Origin: an uncultured Opitutales bacterium
Lineage (GTDB): Bacteria > Verrucomicrobiota > Verrucomicrobiia > Opitutales > Intestinicryptomonadaceae
DNA length: 19,263 nt
Direction of reading: 5' to 3'
Assembly (NCBI GenBank): GCA_900545715.1
Contig: URAJ01000041.1
Span: forward strand, 1 to 19,263
The notes under the pieces are model-generated. The model was not told the origin of the DNA. It saw nothing but the letters and a program-made list of their open reading frames with translations, and searched no databases. Of the stretch, positions 1 to 7,902 are shown in pieces. Every line of letters starts with the position of its first letter. Within the stretch, counting starts at the first letter, position 1. A program made the position numbers and the translations under genes.

Positions 1-1
1 G

Positions 2-565
2 CTCGCCGGCATGAATTTCAACGGCACGGCGCTCACCGGCACGGTTCAGTTTCCCGCCGGCGACTACAAGTTCCTGCCCTCCTACGGGCTGGTAACGCCG
101 GGCAACTACACGTGGCCGGACTTCACGGACGCCACCCTCTCCGATGCACTCTACGTGACCCATACCGGGGAGAATTTCCCGGCGGCGTTCATGCTCAACA
201 CACCGCTCGATGCGGTTCCCGCCTACACGGTGTCCCTCGACGGCCCGAAACAGACGGTCAGCGCCACGCTCCGCCGCGCCGTTTCGCGCGTGGACGTGCT
301 CTTCATCCGCGCAGAGAAGGATGCCGCAACGGGCGTCTATACCGAAAAAACGGGTGCTGACGTTTTCGGCCCCGAGAAACTGGCCGGGGTGAAACTGGCC
401 TATACCGGCGCCAACAGCCGTCTGGGACTTTCGGGCGAGAAAGTGTCCGGTCTTTCCGACGTGTCCCACACGATCGGCACCCCTGCGGACGTGGTCACGA
501 TAGGCACGGGCGAATCGACGGTCGTCGGTGCCGACAAATATGATTTCGAGAACGTACAGCCCGCC
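2..565 (+). CDS. Fimbrillin / Mfa-like (FimB/Mfa2-type) surface protein, fragment open at both ends
   Basis: The frame is open from the left edge, where the first residues read LAGMNFNG, so the Met at 11 is probably internal and the true start lies outside the window. The protein has the short beta-strand texture of Bacteroidales fimbrial tip or anchor proteins. The stretch [15 protein letters not shown] at about 280-325 matches the conserved 'L-R-A-V-S/A-R-V-D-V' strand of the Mfa-like/FimB-Mfa2 families. Such proteins are lipoproteins that anchor or cap fimbriae on the outer surface; the lipobox would be upstream and is not visible. Base composition and codon use (GCC, CTC, ACG, GGC) are clearly GC-richer than the rest of the window. 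From about 565 the same strand is the complement of secA, so the C-terminus is lost. The residues predicted after the join, up to the stop at 697, are artefactual. Family assignment is moderately sure, exact subfamily is not. Confidence 0.6.
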
Positions 566-580
566 GAGCTCCTCGACACC
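545..580. other. Chimeric junction between two unrelated DNA segments
   Basis: Reading rightwards, a fimbrillin frame is intact to about 550-565. Reading leftwards, SecA is intact through [18 protein letters not shown], whose last codons lie at 551-580. Beyond that the minus-strand frame reads LEIIFVG, where SecA proteins have a GTERHES-type sequence. The two genes converge and both are broken here. Composition and apparent taxonomy change at the same place, and no transposon end or attachment site is seen. The overlap where both readings are plausible is only about 20 bases. Assembly chimerism is the simplest reading; a real rearrangement cannot be excluded from sequence alone. Confidence 0.75.
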
Positions 581-2449
581 CTCGCCGAGCTTGATGTCGG
601 TTCCGCGCCCCGCCATATTTGTGGCTATCGTCACGACTCCCTTTTCGCCGGCGTGCGCTATGATGTCGGCTTCTTGCTCGTGCAGTTTAGCGTTTAGAAC
701 CGTATGCGGAATCTTATAGCGGTCGAGCATTCGGCTTAGAACTTCGCTCGCCTCAACCGACGCAGTGCCGACCAAAACAGGCTGTCCCCTATCGTGCGCC
801 GCCTTTATTTCTTCTATTGCCGCCTTGTACTTTTCGCGGCGCGTCTTGTAGATTACGTCGTTTTTGTCGATTCGACGGCAAGGCTTGTTTGTGGGTATTG
901 CCATTACATTGAGCCCGTAGATGTCGTGGAATTCCTGGGCTTCGGTCTCGGCAGTTCCGGTCATGCCGGCGAGCTTCTCGTAGAGGCGGAAATAGTTTTG
1001 TATGGTTATTGTCGCGTATGTTTTCGTTTCCTTTTCTATCGCGACATTTTCTTTTGCCTCAATCGCCTGGTGCAGGCCCTCGCTCCATCTCCTGCCGTAC
1101 ATAATGCGGCCGGTGTTCGGGTCAACAATATGCACTTTGCCGCCCTGTACGACGTATTCGACGTCCTTTTCGTATATCGAGTACGCGCGCAACAGCTGGC
1201 TTACGCAGTGTATGTCCTCCGAAAGCGCTATAAATTTGTCTTCCGCCCTTAGCTTCGCCTCCTGCTTTTGTTGCGGGGTCATCGTCTGGTCCGAGTCTAT
1301 CTCGACAAATATAGTCGGAAGGTCGGGCAGCACGAACGCGTCGGGATTTTCTGGGTGGACGGCGTTACGCCCCTTCTCGGTCAAATCGCTCGTGAGCTGT
1401 TTTTCGTCTATTACGTAGTAAAGCTCTTCCTTGCGGCGGAAACGCTCCTCTTTGCGGAAGTCGGCAGCCATTTCCATGTCGATTTTATCGAGCTTCTTGC
1501 GCACGTCGCCGTGCTCCATCAGCTGCCTCAAAATCCTGTTTTTAGGGGCACCCAACTTCACCTGCCAGAGCTTTATTATATCCTCCTCGGAAAGCTCCTT
1601 GCCGGCTTTTACGAGAGCTAGCACGTCGTTGGCGAGCTTGTTGCACAGCTGCGTTTGCAACTTTACGACCCTCTCTATATGCGGCTTCAGCGCCATAAAC
1701 GGCGGTTCGCGGTCTTCGTCAACGGGGCCCGATATTATAAGCGGCGTGCGCGCTTCGTCTATTAGAATCGAGTCAACTTCGTCAACTATGCAATAGTAGT
1801 GCCCGCGCTGTACTTGGGCGGCGGCGGAGGTCGCCATGCCGTTGTCGCGCAAATAGTCGAAGCCAAATTCGCTCGCAGTCCCGTAGGTTATGTCCGCCTT
1901 GTACGCTTCGGCCTTCTCGGCCATATCCTGCATATTGTATATCCAAGAGACGGACACTCCGAGAAAGTTGTACAAATATCCCATCCATTCGGAGTCGCGC
2001 TTGGCGAGGTATTCGTTTACCGTGACGAGGTGGCAGCCTTTGCCGGTCAGCGAATTCAGATAGAGGGGAAGGGTGGATACGAGGGTTTTGCCTTCGCCGG
2101 TTGCCATTTCGGCAATCATATTCTGGTGGAGGGCTATGCCGCCTATTAGCTGCACGTCGTAGTGCACCATTTCCCACTTTATTTCGTGGCCGCAGACGGT
2201 AATCGTCTTGCCGCAGAGCCTGCGGGCGGCGTTCTTCACGGCGGCAAACGCCTCCGGCAGGAGCGAATCCAGCGATTCCCCTTTTGCGTATCTTGCCTTA
2301 AACTCGTCGGTTTTAGCCCTTAACTGCTCGTCGGTCAGCGACTGGTATTGTTCCTCAATCTTATTTATCTTTGCTACTATCGGGCGCGTCTTCTTGTAAA
2401 AGCGTTTGTAATGGCTGCCCGCGAAAAGTTTTAGAATTTTTGCTATCAT
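548..2449 (-). CDS. secA: Preprotein translocase ATPase SecA, C-terminally truncated at the junction
   Basis: SecA is the cytoplasmic motor that drives unfolded preproteins through SecYEG. Translating the minus strand from ATG 2449-2447 ([20 protein letters not shown]) gives about 634 uninterrupted residues. Walker A is MATGEGKT at residues 115-122 and Walker B is DEVD at 223-226, followed by [15 protein letters not shown]. An expanded preprotein cross-linking region runs from about 240 to 470, of the long type seen in PVC/Bacteroidota SecAs. [12 protein letters not shown] and the last helicase motif [14 protein letters not shown] lie near the end. Full-length proteins of this type are near 1000 residues, so the helical scaffold, wing and C-terminal linker are missing, lost at ~548-565. 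The start has only a weak upstream GGAT. It is the last gene of the lepA-lepB-secA block. Confidence 0.93.
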
Positions 2450-2525
2450 GAATATTTTATCCGTTTTTATACGGTTTTGCTGTATTAAAAATTTCCGCAA
2501 ATGAAAGCGCAGCGCGCCGTGCGGA

Positions 2526-2963
2526 TTATAGGCGCGCCCCGCCGGAGAAAGCGTCTCCGAGGCCTTGCGGCACTGTCGGCCCCCTTATGGGGTTGGAACG
2601 CCCGCAAACTTCCGGGCGAATTTTTACGCATACGGCGCCGACTATTTTTGAGCCGGCGTTAAAATCGTTACCGCGCCCGCGCAAAAAACTAAAATCCGTC
2701 CAAAAATCGACATCGGGGGCGCAATACAAAATAAATTCTTTTGACGGATAGTCGCTTTCGCGCTCAAGCCGCTTTTTCGCGCCAGTCTTTCGGGTCGTCT
2801 CAACCCTCGCAGAAATATCGGCGCTTCGGCTGACTCCCGGCAGGAAGGCGTCATCGCTTGAAGCATACGCCTTGGCTTCGGCTTTGCCCGCACCGCACAA
2901 GGCATGCAGGCACGCCACGGCGAACCCGAGCGCTATCGATACCCTGTGTGCGATTTTTCCCAT
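2526..2963 (-). CDS. Hypothetical small secreted protein (145 aa)
   Basis: The frame lies between lepB and secA in the same orientation, 68 bases downstream of lepB and 76 upstream of secA. Its first ~31 residues ([20 protein letters not shown], then [12 protein letters not shown]) look like a Sec signal peptide with an AKA cleavage site, leaving a mature chain of about 114 residues. That chain shows no family I recognise. It has four cysteines after the signal and a Gly/Pro-rich tail ([15 protein letters not shown]). The tail DNA is unusually GC-rich with palindromic runs (gcgcgcc), so part of the frame may be non-coding or a repeat. Both alternative minus frames are also open for stretches. 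The signal peptide and position favour a real gene; function is unknown. Confidence 0.45.
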   Translation of the reverse strand: MGKIAHRVSIALGFAVACLHALCGAGKAEAKAYASSDDAFLPGVSRSADISARVETTRKTGAKKRLERESDYPSKEFILYCAPDVDFWTDFSFLRGRGNDFNAGSKIVGAVCVKIRPEVCGRSNPIRGPTVPQGLGDAFSGGARL

Positions 2964-3031
2964 ATTCCGTAAGAAAATATATTCTCAGGCTCTCTTGCCA
3001 AGTTTTTTATTCGGCTAAATTCTTTCCAAAC

Positions 3032-4315
3032 TTACTTTGTCGCCCCCCACCTGGAAGTGAAGGGATAAAATATTATAAGCGACTTCCCGACCAGCGCGCG
3101 CGCGGGAACTTGCCCCCAATAGCGGCTGTCGAGCGAATTGTATGAGTTGTCGCCCATTGCGTAATAATGTCCGTCCTCGACTTTTACCGTCTTGTCTCCC
3201 GACAGCGCGCCGTCGGCGAGATACCCTCCGTACAATCCCTCCTTCTTCGCGTTTTTTGCGAATGCGGGCGAACCCGTTATGGGCTTTCCATTCCTCATCA
3301 AAGTATCCCCCTCGACCTTCAATTCGTCGCCGCCTACTCCAACAAGCCTCTTTATATAATACTTATCGTCGGGAACCCCGTTGTTCATTGCGGTCATTCC
3401 GTCGCAGTACTTTGTCAAAAACACTATCGAGTCTCCTACTTTCGGCTTCTTAAAATTGTAAGTAAACCTGTCAACAAACAGCATGTCTCCGCTTAGAATA
3501 TCAAAGTTTATTACCCTATCGCCCCTCTTTACAGGCCCGTAATTTATATAAATCTTCCCGTCCTTTGACGTTATCATTTTCTTGTCGTGCGCCGCATTCA
3601 AATACTCTATTATATTTTTTGCGTCCCCAATCGGCAGCGCCTTCGCTATTACCGTGTCGAGGGAAAAATCGGCAGGCAAGTTCAATTCCAGTTTCTTTCC
3701 CCCGACCTCAAAAATATACTGCCTCTCCCTCGTAGGCCATATCCCAAAATATTTGCGGACATTCTTTTCCTCAAAATTGATAAACCCTCCGCGGAACCTC
3801 GCTGCCTGCGGCGCGTTTATTTCCAACAGCAAGTCTCCGTCTGCGGGAGCTTCCAAAGAGTAGTTGCTCGCACCCTTCAACGCAAATCTCGCTATCCTTT
3901 CCCCAATCCCCGGCGCGTCCTCGCCCGGCGCGTACGCCTCCGCCGTCATTCCATAAAACGACGGATACATCGAATTTGTCGGAATCTTAAAAGGCTGCAG
4001 AAAAAAGCTTCTTATCCCAAGGGCAACTATCCCCACCACTATTATCGTATCAACATTGTCGGTCCATGAGGATGTCGGGTATATGCGCCCGCCGCATTTT
4101 TTCATCAAAACTTCAAGCTTCTGAGCGAGCTCCTCGTATTCCTTCGCTCCGACTTTGCCGTCAAGTATCAATTCGTCAAGCTGCTTTATCATTTCCGCCA
4201 AGTCTTTCGCGTCCTGCTCCGCTATGACGTCCTTGCGGTAATTATACACCTTGCATGCCATCTCGAACAGCTGGCGCGCATTCTTCGTTTTCCTATCCCT
4301 AAAAATCCCGAACAT
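3032..4315 (-). CDS. lepB: Signal peptidase I (leader peptidase)
   Basis: This membrane-bound Ser/Lys protease (family S26) removes signal peptides from Sec- and Tat-exported proteins on the outer face of the inner membrane. The protein is 427 residues. Residues 1-80 form a charged, helix-rich cytoplasmic extension, and a transmembrane segment spans about 88-106. The catalytic serine is S115 in FKIPTNSMYPSF. The general base is K322 in YYIKRLVGVGGDE. The conserved box GDNSYNSLDSRYWG is at 388-401. About 200 residues separate the Ser and Lys boxes, longer than in Bacillus enzymes, as is common in PVC and Bacteroidota relatives. Asn replaces the usual Gly/Ser before the catalytic Ser. It lies 248 bases downstream of lepA, echoing the lepA-lepB pairing known in Proteobacteria, and upstream of secA. 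Confidence 0.93.
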   Translation of the reverse strand: MFGIFRDRKTKNARQLFEMACKVYNYRKDVIAEQDAKDLAEMIKQLDELILDGKVGAKEYEELAQKLEVLMKKCGGRIYPTSSWTDNVDTIIVVGIVALGIRSFFLQPFKIPTNSMYPSFYGMTAEAYAPGEDAPGIGERIARFALKGASNYSLEAPADGDLLLEINAPQAARFRGGFINFEEKNVRKYFGIWPTRERQYIFEVGGKKLELNLPADFSLDTVIAKALPIGDAKNIIEYLNAAHDKKMITSKDGKIYINYGPVKRGDRVINFDILSGDMLFVDRFTYNFKKPKVGDSIVFLTKYCDGMTAMNNGVPDDKYYIKRLVGVGGDELKVEGDTLMRNGKPITGSPAFAKNAKKEGLYGGYLADGALSGDKTVKVEDGHYYAMGDNSYNSLDSRYWGQVPARALVGKSLIIFYPFTSRWGATK

Positions 4316-4337
4316 TTTGTTTTGTGGTTAGTTGTTC

Positions 4338-4490
4338 CGTTCCTATGGCGCGATTGCTTCGCAATGCGCTTTTCCCCAATCCGAATTCCGTTGCCCCAGC
4401 GCGATTGCTTCGCAACGCGCTTTGTCCCAATCCGAATGCCGTTTTTTCGACGCGATTGTCTCGCAACGCATATCCTCTTTTAGAAATGCG
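4338..4490. repeat. Three tandem 51-bp intergenic repeats with hairpins, between lepA and lepB
   Basis: The core GCGCGATTGCTTCGCAATGC begins at 4348 and recurs at 4399 (near identical) and 4450 (ACGCGATTGTCTCGCAACGC), an exact 51-base period. Each core can fold on itself: ATTGC and GCAAT pair around TTC, with flanking GCG/CGC adding to the stem. The linkers also match (CCCCAATCCGAAT twice) and the third copy decays after the core. Because 51 is divisible by three, the minus strand has a frame (4529-4299) with a 17-residue peptide repeat, SALRSNRA..., but it overlaps lepB and looks like a by-product. This resembles a REP-like palindromic element expanded in place. Confidence 0.8.
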
Positions 4491-4563
4491 AATTCCCATA
4501 AAAAAACTTTTTGCGAATCCGTACGGCATCTTTTAGTTAAAATCGGTAAAAATCCTATATATC

Positions 4564-6363
4564 TTATGCGTTTGATTTCAATACTTTTACAAAGGCTTCT
4601 TGCGGAATGGACACTTTGCCGATTTGCTTCATTCGCTTTTTGCCTTCCTTTTGCTTTTCAAGCAGTTTCTTCTTTCGGGTTATGTCGCCTCCATAGCATT
4701 TTGCGGTGACGTCTTTTCTGTAAGAGCCGATTGTTTCGCGCGCTATTATCTTGCCGCCTATTGCCGCCTGTATTGCAACTTTAAACATTTGGCGGGGCAG
4801 TATATCCTTCAATTTGGCGCACAACATTCTGCCTTTGCTTTCGGCTTTGTCGGCGTGGACTATCGATGCGAAGGCGTCTATTTGCTCGCCGTTTATTAAA
4901 ATATCGAGCTTTACAAGCTTAGATTGCTGGTATCCGGCCATCTCGTAGTCGAGACTTCCGTATCCGCGCGTTATGCTCTTTAGCCTGTCGTTAAAGTCTA
5001 TCAAAATTTCATTGAGGGGCAGGGTGCAGAAAAGCATTACGCGGGTGTCGTCTATCGTGTCGGTGCGCTCGCAGAAACCGCGCTTTTCCGACACCAGCGC
5101 AAGCATGTCGCCTATCGACTCCGTCGGTATTAAAATATTCGCCTTTATTATCGGCTCGTATATTGCCGCAATGTCGCTTGGGTCGGGCAGTCGCGAAGGA
5201 TTGTCTATCTCTATTTGCGTGCCGTCGGTCAAGTCGATTCTGTACACGACGCTCGGGTAGGTTGAAATTATGTCGAGATCGTATTCGCGGCGCAAGCGCT
5301 CCTGCACTATTTCCATGTGCAAAAGCCCGAGAAACCCGCAGCGGAAGCCGAACCCAAGCGCGACAGACGTCTCGGGCATATAGACGAGGGCGGCGTCGTT
5401 TAGCTGCAGCTTGCCTATCGAAACTTTTAGCTTTTCGTATTCAGATGTGTCTATCGGGTATATCCCTGAAAACACCATCGGCTTCACTTCTTTGTAGCCT
5501 TCGAGCATTTCGGCGGCGGGATTCGCCACGTGGGTTATTGTGTCTCCGATTCTTACGTTTGAAACTTCCTTGATATTGGTGACGATGTATCCGGTACAGC
5601 CGCTGTCGAGCGATTCTTCGGGGGTCATTGACGGCGTAAAGCGACCGACTTCCTTTACGGTAGTTTTTCGCCCGCCGCCCATTAGCAGAATTTCGTCGCC
5701 GGCTTTTATCGACCCCGAAAATACCCTGACGTAGCAGATAACGCCTTTGTAGGCGTCGAACATGCAGTCAAAAATCAGCGCGCGGGTTGCGGGGTAGTCG
5801 GCGTTGCGGGGCGGGGGGACACGCTTTACAACGGCGTCGAGTATTTCGTTTATGCCTATGCCGCTTTTGCCGCTTGCGAGAATTGCGTCGTCGGCGGGGA
5901 TTGCGAGCACATCTTCAATCTGTTTTTTGCACTGCTCGGGCTGGGCGCTCGGAAGGTCGATTTTATTTATTACCGGTATTACCTCCAAGCCTTGCGCTAT
6001 TGCCAAATGCGCGTTTGCAACGGTCTGGGCTTCAACCCCCTGTGCGGCGTCTATTAAAAGCAGTGCCCCCTCGCAGGCGGCGAGCGACCTCGACACTTCG
6101 TAGGAAAAATCGACGTGTCCGGGAGTGTCTATCAGATTCAAAAGGTATTTTTTTCCGTCATGGACATACTCCATCGTCACGGGGTGGCATTTTATTGTTA
6201 TGCCTCTTTCGCGCTCCAAATCCATCGAGTCGAGCAGCTGGTCCTGCATTTCGCGCTTTTGGATTGTGCCTGTTGCCTCCAACAGGCGGTCGGACAGGGT
6301 CGTTTTGCCGTGGTCAACGTGCGCTATTATGCAGAAATTCCTTATATTTTCGATATTTTCCAT
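4564..6363 (-). CDS. lepA: Elongation factor 4 (LepA), ribosome back-translocating GTPase
   Basis: EF4 is a translational GTPase related to EF-G that acts on stalled or mis-translocated ribosomes and helps ribosome biogenesis. The product is 599 residues, the standard length. Visible motifs are the P-loop AHVDHGKT at 14-21, switch I RGITI at 53-57, DTPGH at 79-83 and NKID at 133-136. EF4 signature sequence follows in the middle ([20 protein letters not shown]) and at the C-terminus ([20 protein letters not shown] with KRMK). The start at 6363 is set by [20 protein letters not shown], where family members begin. It is the first gene of the minus-strand block that continues to lepB and secA. 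The 156-base spacer to the divergent dismutase gene should hold its promoter. Confidence 0.97.
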   Translation of the reverse strand: MENIENIRNFCIIAHVDHGKTTLSDRLLEATGTIQKREMQDQLLDSMDLERERGITIKCHPVTMEYVHDGKKYLLNLIDTPGHVDFSYEVSRSLAACEGALLLIDAAQGVEAQTVANAHLAIAQGLEVIPVINKIDLPSAQPEQCKKQIEDVLAIPADDAILASGKSGIGINEILDAVVKRVPPPRNADYPATRALIFDCMFDAYKGVICYVRVFSGSIKAGDEILLMGGGRKTTVKEVGRFTPSMTPEESLDSGCTGYIVTNIKEVSNVRIGDTITHVANPAAEMLEGYKEVKPMVFSGIYPIDTSEYEKLKVSIGKLQLNDAALVYMPETSVALGFGFRCGFLGLLHMEIVQERLRREYDLDIISTYPSVVYRIDLTDGTQIEIDNPSRLPDPSDIAAIYEPIIKANILIPTESIGDMLALVSEKRGFCERTDTIDDTRVMLFCTLPLNEILIDFNDRLKSITRGYGSLDYEMAGYQQSKLVKLDILINGEQIDAFASIVHADKAESKGRMLCAKLKDILPRQMFKVAIQAAIGGKIIARETIGSYRKDVTAKCYGGDITRKKKLLEKQKEGKKRMKQIGKVSIPQEAFVKVLKSNA

Positions 6364-6519
6364 TTCGCTCTCTGTATCTGAAATAAATATAAACGCTTAT
6401 TTTTCCCAAAAACGCCTCTTTACGCAAGCACTTTTATATATATTAGAGATTACCCAAGTTTTTATCGTTTTATTTTTATAAATTTGAAACGTTTTTGAGT
6501 TTATTGTGTCTTAATTTTT
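6364..6519. promoter_or_regulatory. Divergent promoter region of lepA (minus) and the dismutase gene (plus)
   Basis: The two genes point away from each other across this 156-base AT-rich spacer, so both transcription starts should lie here. On the minus strand TTGGGT (about 6453) followed by TATATAAAAG (about 6434) is a tolerable -35/-10 pair for lepA. On the plus strand there are several TATAAA- and TTATTT-like boxes, but none stands out. No clear operator palindrome was seen. Confidence 0.35.
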
Positions 6520-7269
6520 GTGAATAGAAGAGAAATGTTTCTTATCTTGGCGGGCGTTGCCGCTTTCCCCGCGTTGCGGGCGGCTGAGGCTTCGTCTAAT
6601 CTAAAAAAGGCAAAAACTATGCAATACGCACTTACTCCTCTTGAATACGGGCACAGCGCCCTCGAACCGTGGATAGACGCCGAGACTGTCGGCTTCCACC
6701 ACGACAAACACCAGGCCGCGTATGTGGCCAACCTAAATGCGGCTCTCGCCTCAGAGCCGTCTTTTAAATACGAAGGCGATGTTTGCGGGCTTATCATGAA
6801 TCTGGAAAGCGTTCCGGAAAAAATACGCACTGCGGTAAGAAACAACGGCGGCGGCGTCTGGAACCACGAGTTTTATTGGAAAGGCCTTTCCCCGAATAAA
6901 ACCGAGCCTTCGGCGAAGCTTGCTGAGGCGGTAAAAAAATCTTTTGGAAGTTTCGACGAACTAAAAAAACAGATGTCCGATGTTTCCGTAAAGCAGTTTG
7001 GCAGCGGCTGGGGGTGGCTCTTGGTGAATCCGGACGGCTCTTTAAAGATTGCCTCCACTCCCAATCAGGATAATCCGCTCATGGGGAAAGCGATTGGGGC
7101 TTGCGGCTGCATACCGATTCTTACAATCGACGTTTGGGAGCACGCGTATTATTTAAAATATAAAAATTTGCGCGCGGAATATGCAAAAAATATCTGGAAT
7201 TTGGTCGATTGGAAGCGCGTTAGCGAGCGGTACGAAAGCGCGGTCAAGGATAAAAAGCCGCTAATTTAA
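6520..7269 (+). CDS. Superoxide dismutase, Mn-type, with probable export signal
   Basis: The enzyme dismutates superoxide to oxygen and hydrogen peroxide. The four metal ligands are visible: H60 (VGFHHDKH), H116 (VWNHEFYW), D204 and H208 (DVWEHAYY). Gly at the position before VWNH (GGGVWNH) and Gln183 in STPNQDNPL are the pattern of Mn or cambialistic enzymes rather than Fe-SOD. Compared with ordinary ~200-residue SODs there are 33 extra N-terminal residues: MNRREMFLILAGVAAFPALR followed by AAEASS. This has a twin-arginine/hydrophobic/Ala-x-Ala shape and suggests a periplasmic enzyme, possibly Tat-exported. That form needs a GTG start at 6520 with no clear ribosome site. An alternative ATG at 6619 (MQYALTPLEY) has AAAAAGG eight bases upstream and would make a cytosolic 216-residue form. 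Both products may be made. I cannot assign sodA with certainty. Confidence 0.93.
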   Translation: MNRREMFLILAGVAAFPALRAAEASSNLKKAKTMQYALTPLEYGHSALEPWIDAETVGFHHDKHQAAYVANLNAALASEPSFKYEGDVCGLIMNLESVPEKIRTAVRNNGGGVWNHEFYWKGLSPNKTEPSAKLAEAVKKSFGSFDELKKQMSDVSVKQFGSGWGWLLVNPDGSLKIASTPNQDNPLMGKAIGACGCIPILTIDVWEHAYYLKYKNLRAEYAKNIWNLVDWKRVSERYESAVKDKKPLI

Positions 7270-7292
7270 CGTTCTATACCAGATTTAAAGGG

Positions 7293-7625
7293 GGATTGGC
7301 TTTATCTTTTGCCTCGTGCGCCGCGCGGGTTAAAGTTTGGGCCTTGGCTTTATCTTGTAGCTTGAAGCGCGCCTGATTCGTGGGAAGTGGCTTGATTTCT
7401 TCTTGCAGCTTGCGCGCCGAGCCCGATTCAGGAGAGGAGGCCTAATTTCTTCTTTTACCCTGTGAGCCGAGCCCGATTCGAGGTGGCTTGATAATTTATC
7501 TTGCAGCCTAAGCATTGCGTCGATTTTAAGGAGAAGCTATTTGCCTTGCAGCCTAAGCGCCGCGCGGGTTCAAGTGTGGGGCTTGGCTTTATCTTTTGCC
7601 TCGTGCGCCGCGGGGGTTCAACTCT
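7293..7625. repeat. Degenerate tandem repeat array (about seven ~45-50 bp units)
   Basis: Units share the pattern 'TTGGCTT(T)ATCTT-TTGC(C/A)(T/G)C-...-GCGC(G)CCG-...-GGGTT/GATTC'. The outermost two are nearly identical: TTGGCTTTATCTTTTGCCTC begins near 7296 and again near 7584, each followed by GTGCGCCGCG and GGTT. Internal units carry CTTGCAGC(T/C)T and CGAGCCCGATTC (twice). The units vary too much in length and sequence for CRISPR. No convincing protein frame runs through. This fills most of the gene-free stretch after the dismutase gene. Confidence 0.65.
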
Positions 7626-7636
7626 TAAATTTTAAG

Positions 7637-7657
7637 ACGGAAAGTTTTTTCCGTTTT
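7637..7657 (+). terminator. Hairpin with T-run, probable transcription terminator
   Basis: ACGGAAA, loop GTTT, TTTCCGT, followed by TTT. It lies ~370 bases after the dismutase stop and is the first clear terminator-like element on that strand. Confidence 0.55.
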
Positions 7658-7677
7658 GTCATAGTGCGATAATATGG

Positions 7678-7730
7678 GGAGCCGGAGGCCGTTGATTAGA
7701 TAAAAATCCTCCGGCTCCTTCTCTTTTTTA
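7678..7730 (+). terminator. Strong 11-bp hairpin followed by a T-rich tail
   Basis: GGAGCCGGAGG at 7678-7688 pairs perfectly with CCTCCGGCTCC at 7708-7718 around a 19-base loop, and is followed by TTCTCTTTTTT. The long loop is larger than in a typical intrinsic terminator. A second terminator in tandem with the one at 7637, or the 3' end of a short RNA transcribed from the repeat region, are both possible. Confidence 0.6.
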
Positions 7731-7902
7731 GATTTCAAAATTTAGGCATGCCCGCCTAAAATTAAAAAAAATTACCAATATTTTTCACTCTAAAAAAATT
7801 TTTAAAAACTTTTTTATTTGAGACTAATAAAATTTGCGGCGGTTTGAAAAATTTTATCGACGCTTTAGAGGGATTAAAAAAATTTTTAAATTCCCCTCTT
7901 GT
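7731..7902. other. AT-rich gene-free spacer with weak inverted repeats
   Basis: Two imperfect inverted repeats are visible. One is TTTAGGC at 7741-7747 with GCCTAAA at 7754-7760. The other is AGAGGG...CCCCTCT spanning 7867-7899, just past the 3' end of the minus-strand esterase gene, where it could help end that transcript. Neither has a clean T-run. No gene is seen. Confidence 0.4.

Noticed and set aside
794..1621. Plus-strand frames of 117-152 residues in the first 2.2 kb
   Set aside because: They lie antisense to secA, whose minus-strand frame is uninterrupted and full of conserved motifs.
2460..2478. Terminator-like CCGTTTTTATACGG upstream of secA
   Set aside because: The stem is only four base pairs and it lies directly before the secA start, where a terminator on either strand makes little sense.
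4299..4529. A 76-residue minus-strand frame with a repeated SALRSNRA peptide
   Set aside because: It arises from the 51-bp intergenic repeat, overlaps the lepB start and has no other protein-like content.
5787..6386. A 199-residue plus-strand frame opposite lepA
   Set aside because: Arg/Leu-rich low-quality translation, fully antisense to conserved lepA; it is a composition by-product.
7330..7515. A 61-residue minus-strand frame across the degenerate repeats
   Set aside because: It follows the repeat composition, has no signal or domain and no ribosome site.
7293..7625. Possible CRISPR array
   Set aside because: Units vary in length and sequence throughout, with no constant repeat separated by unique spacers and no cas genes.
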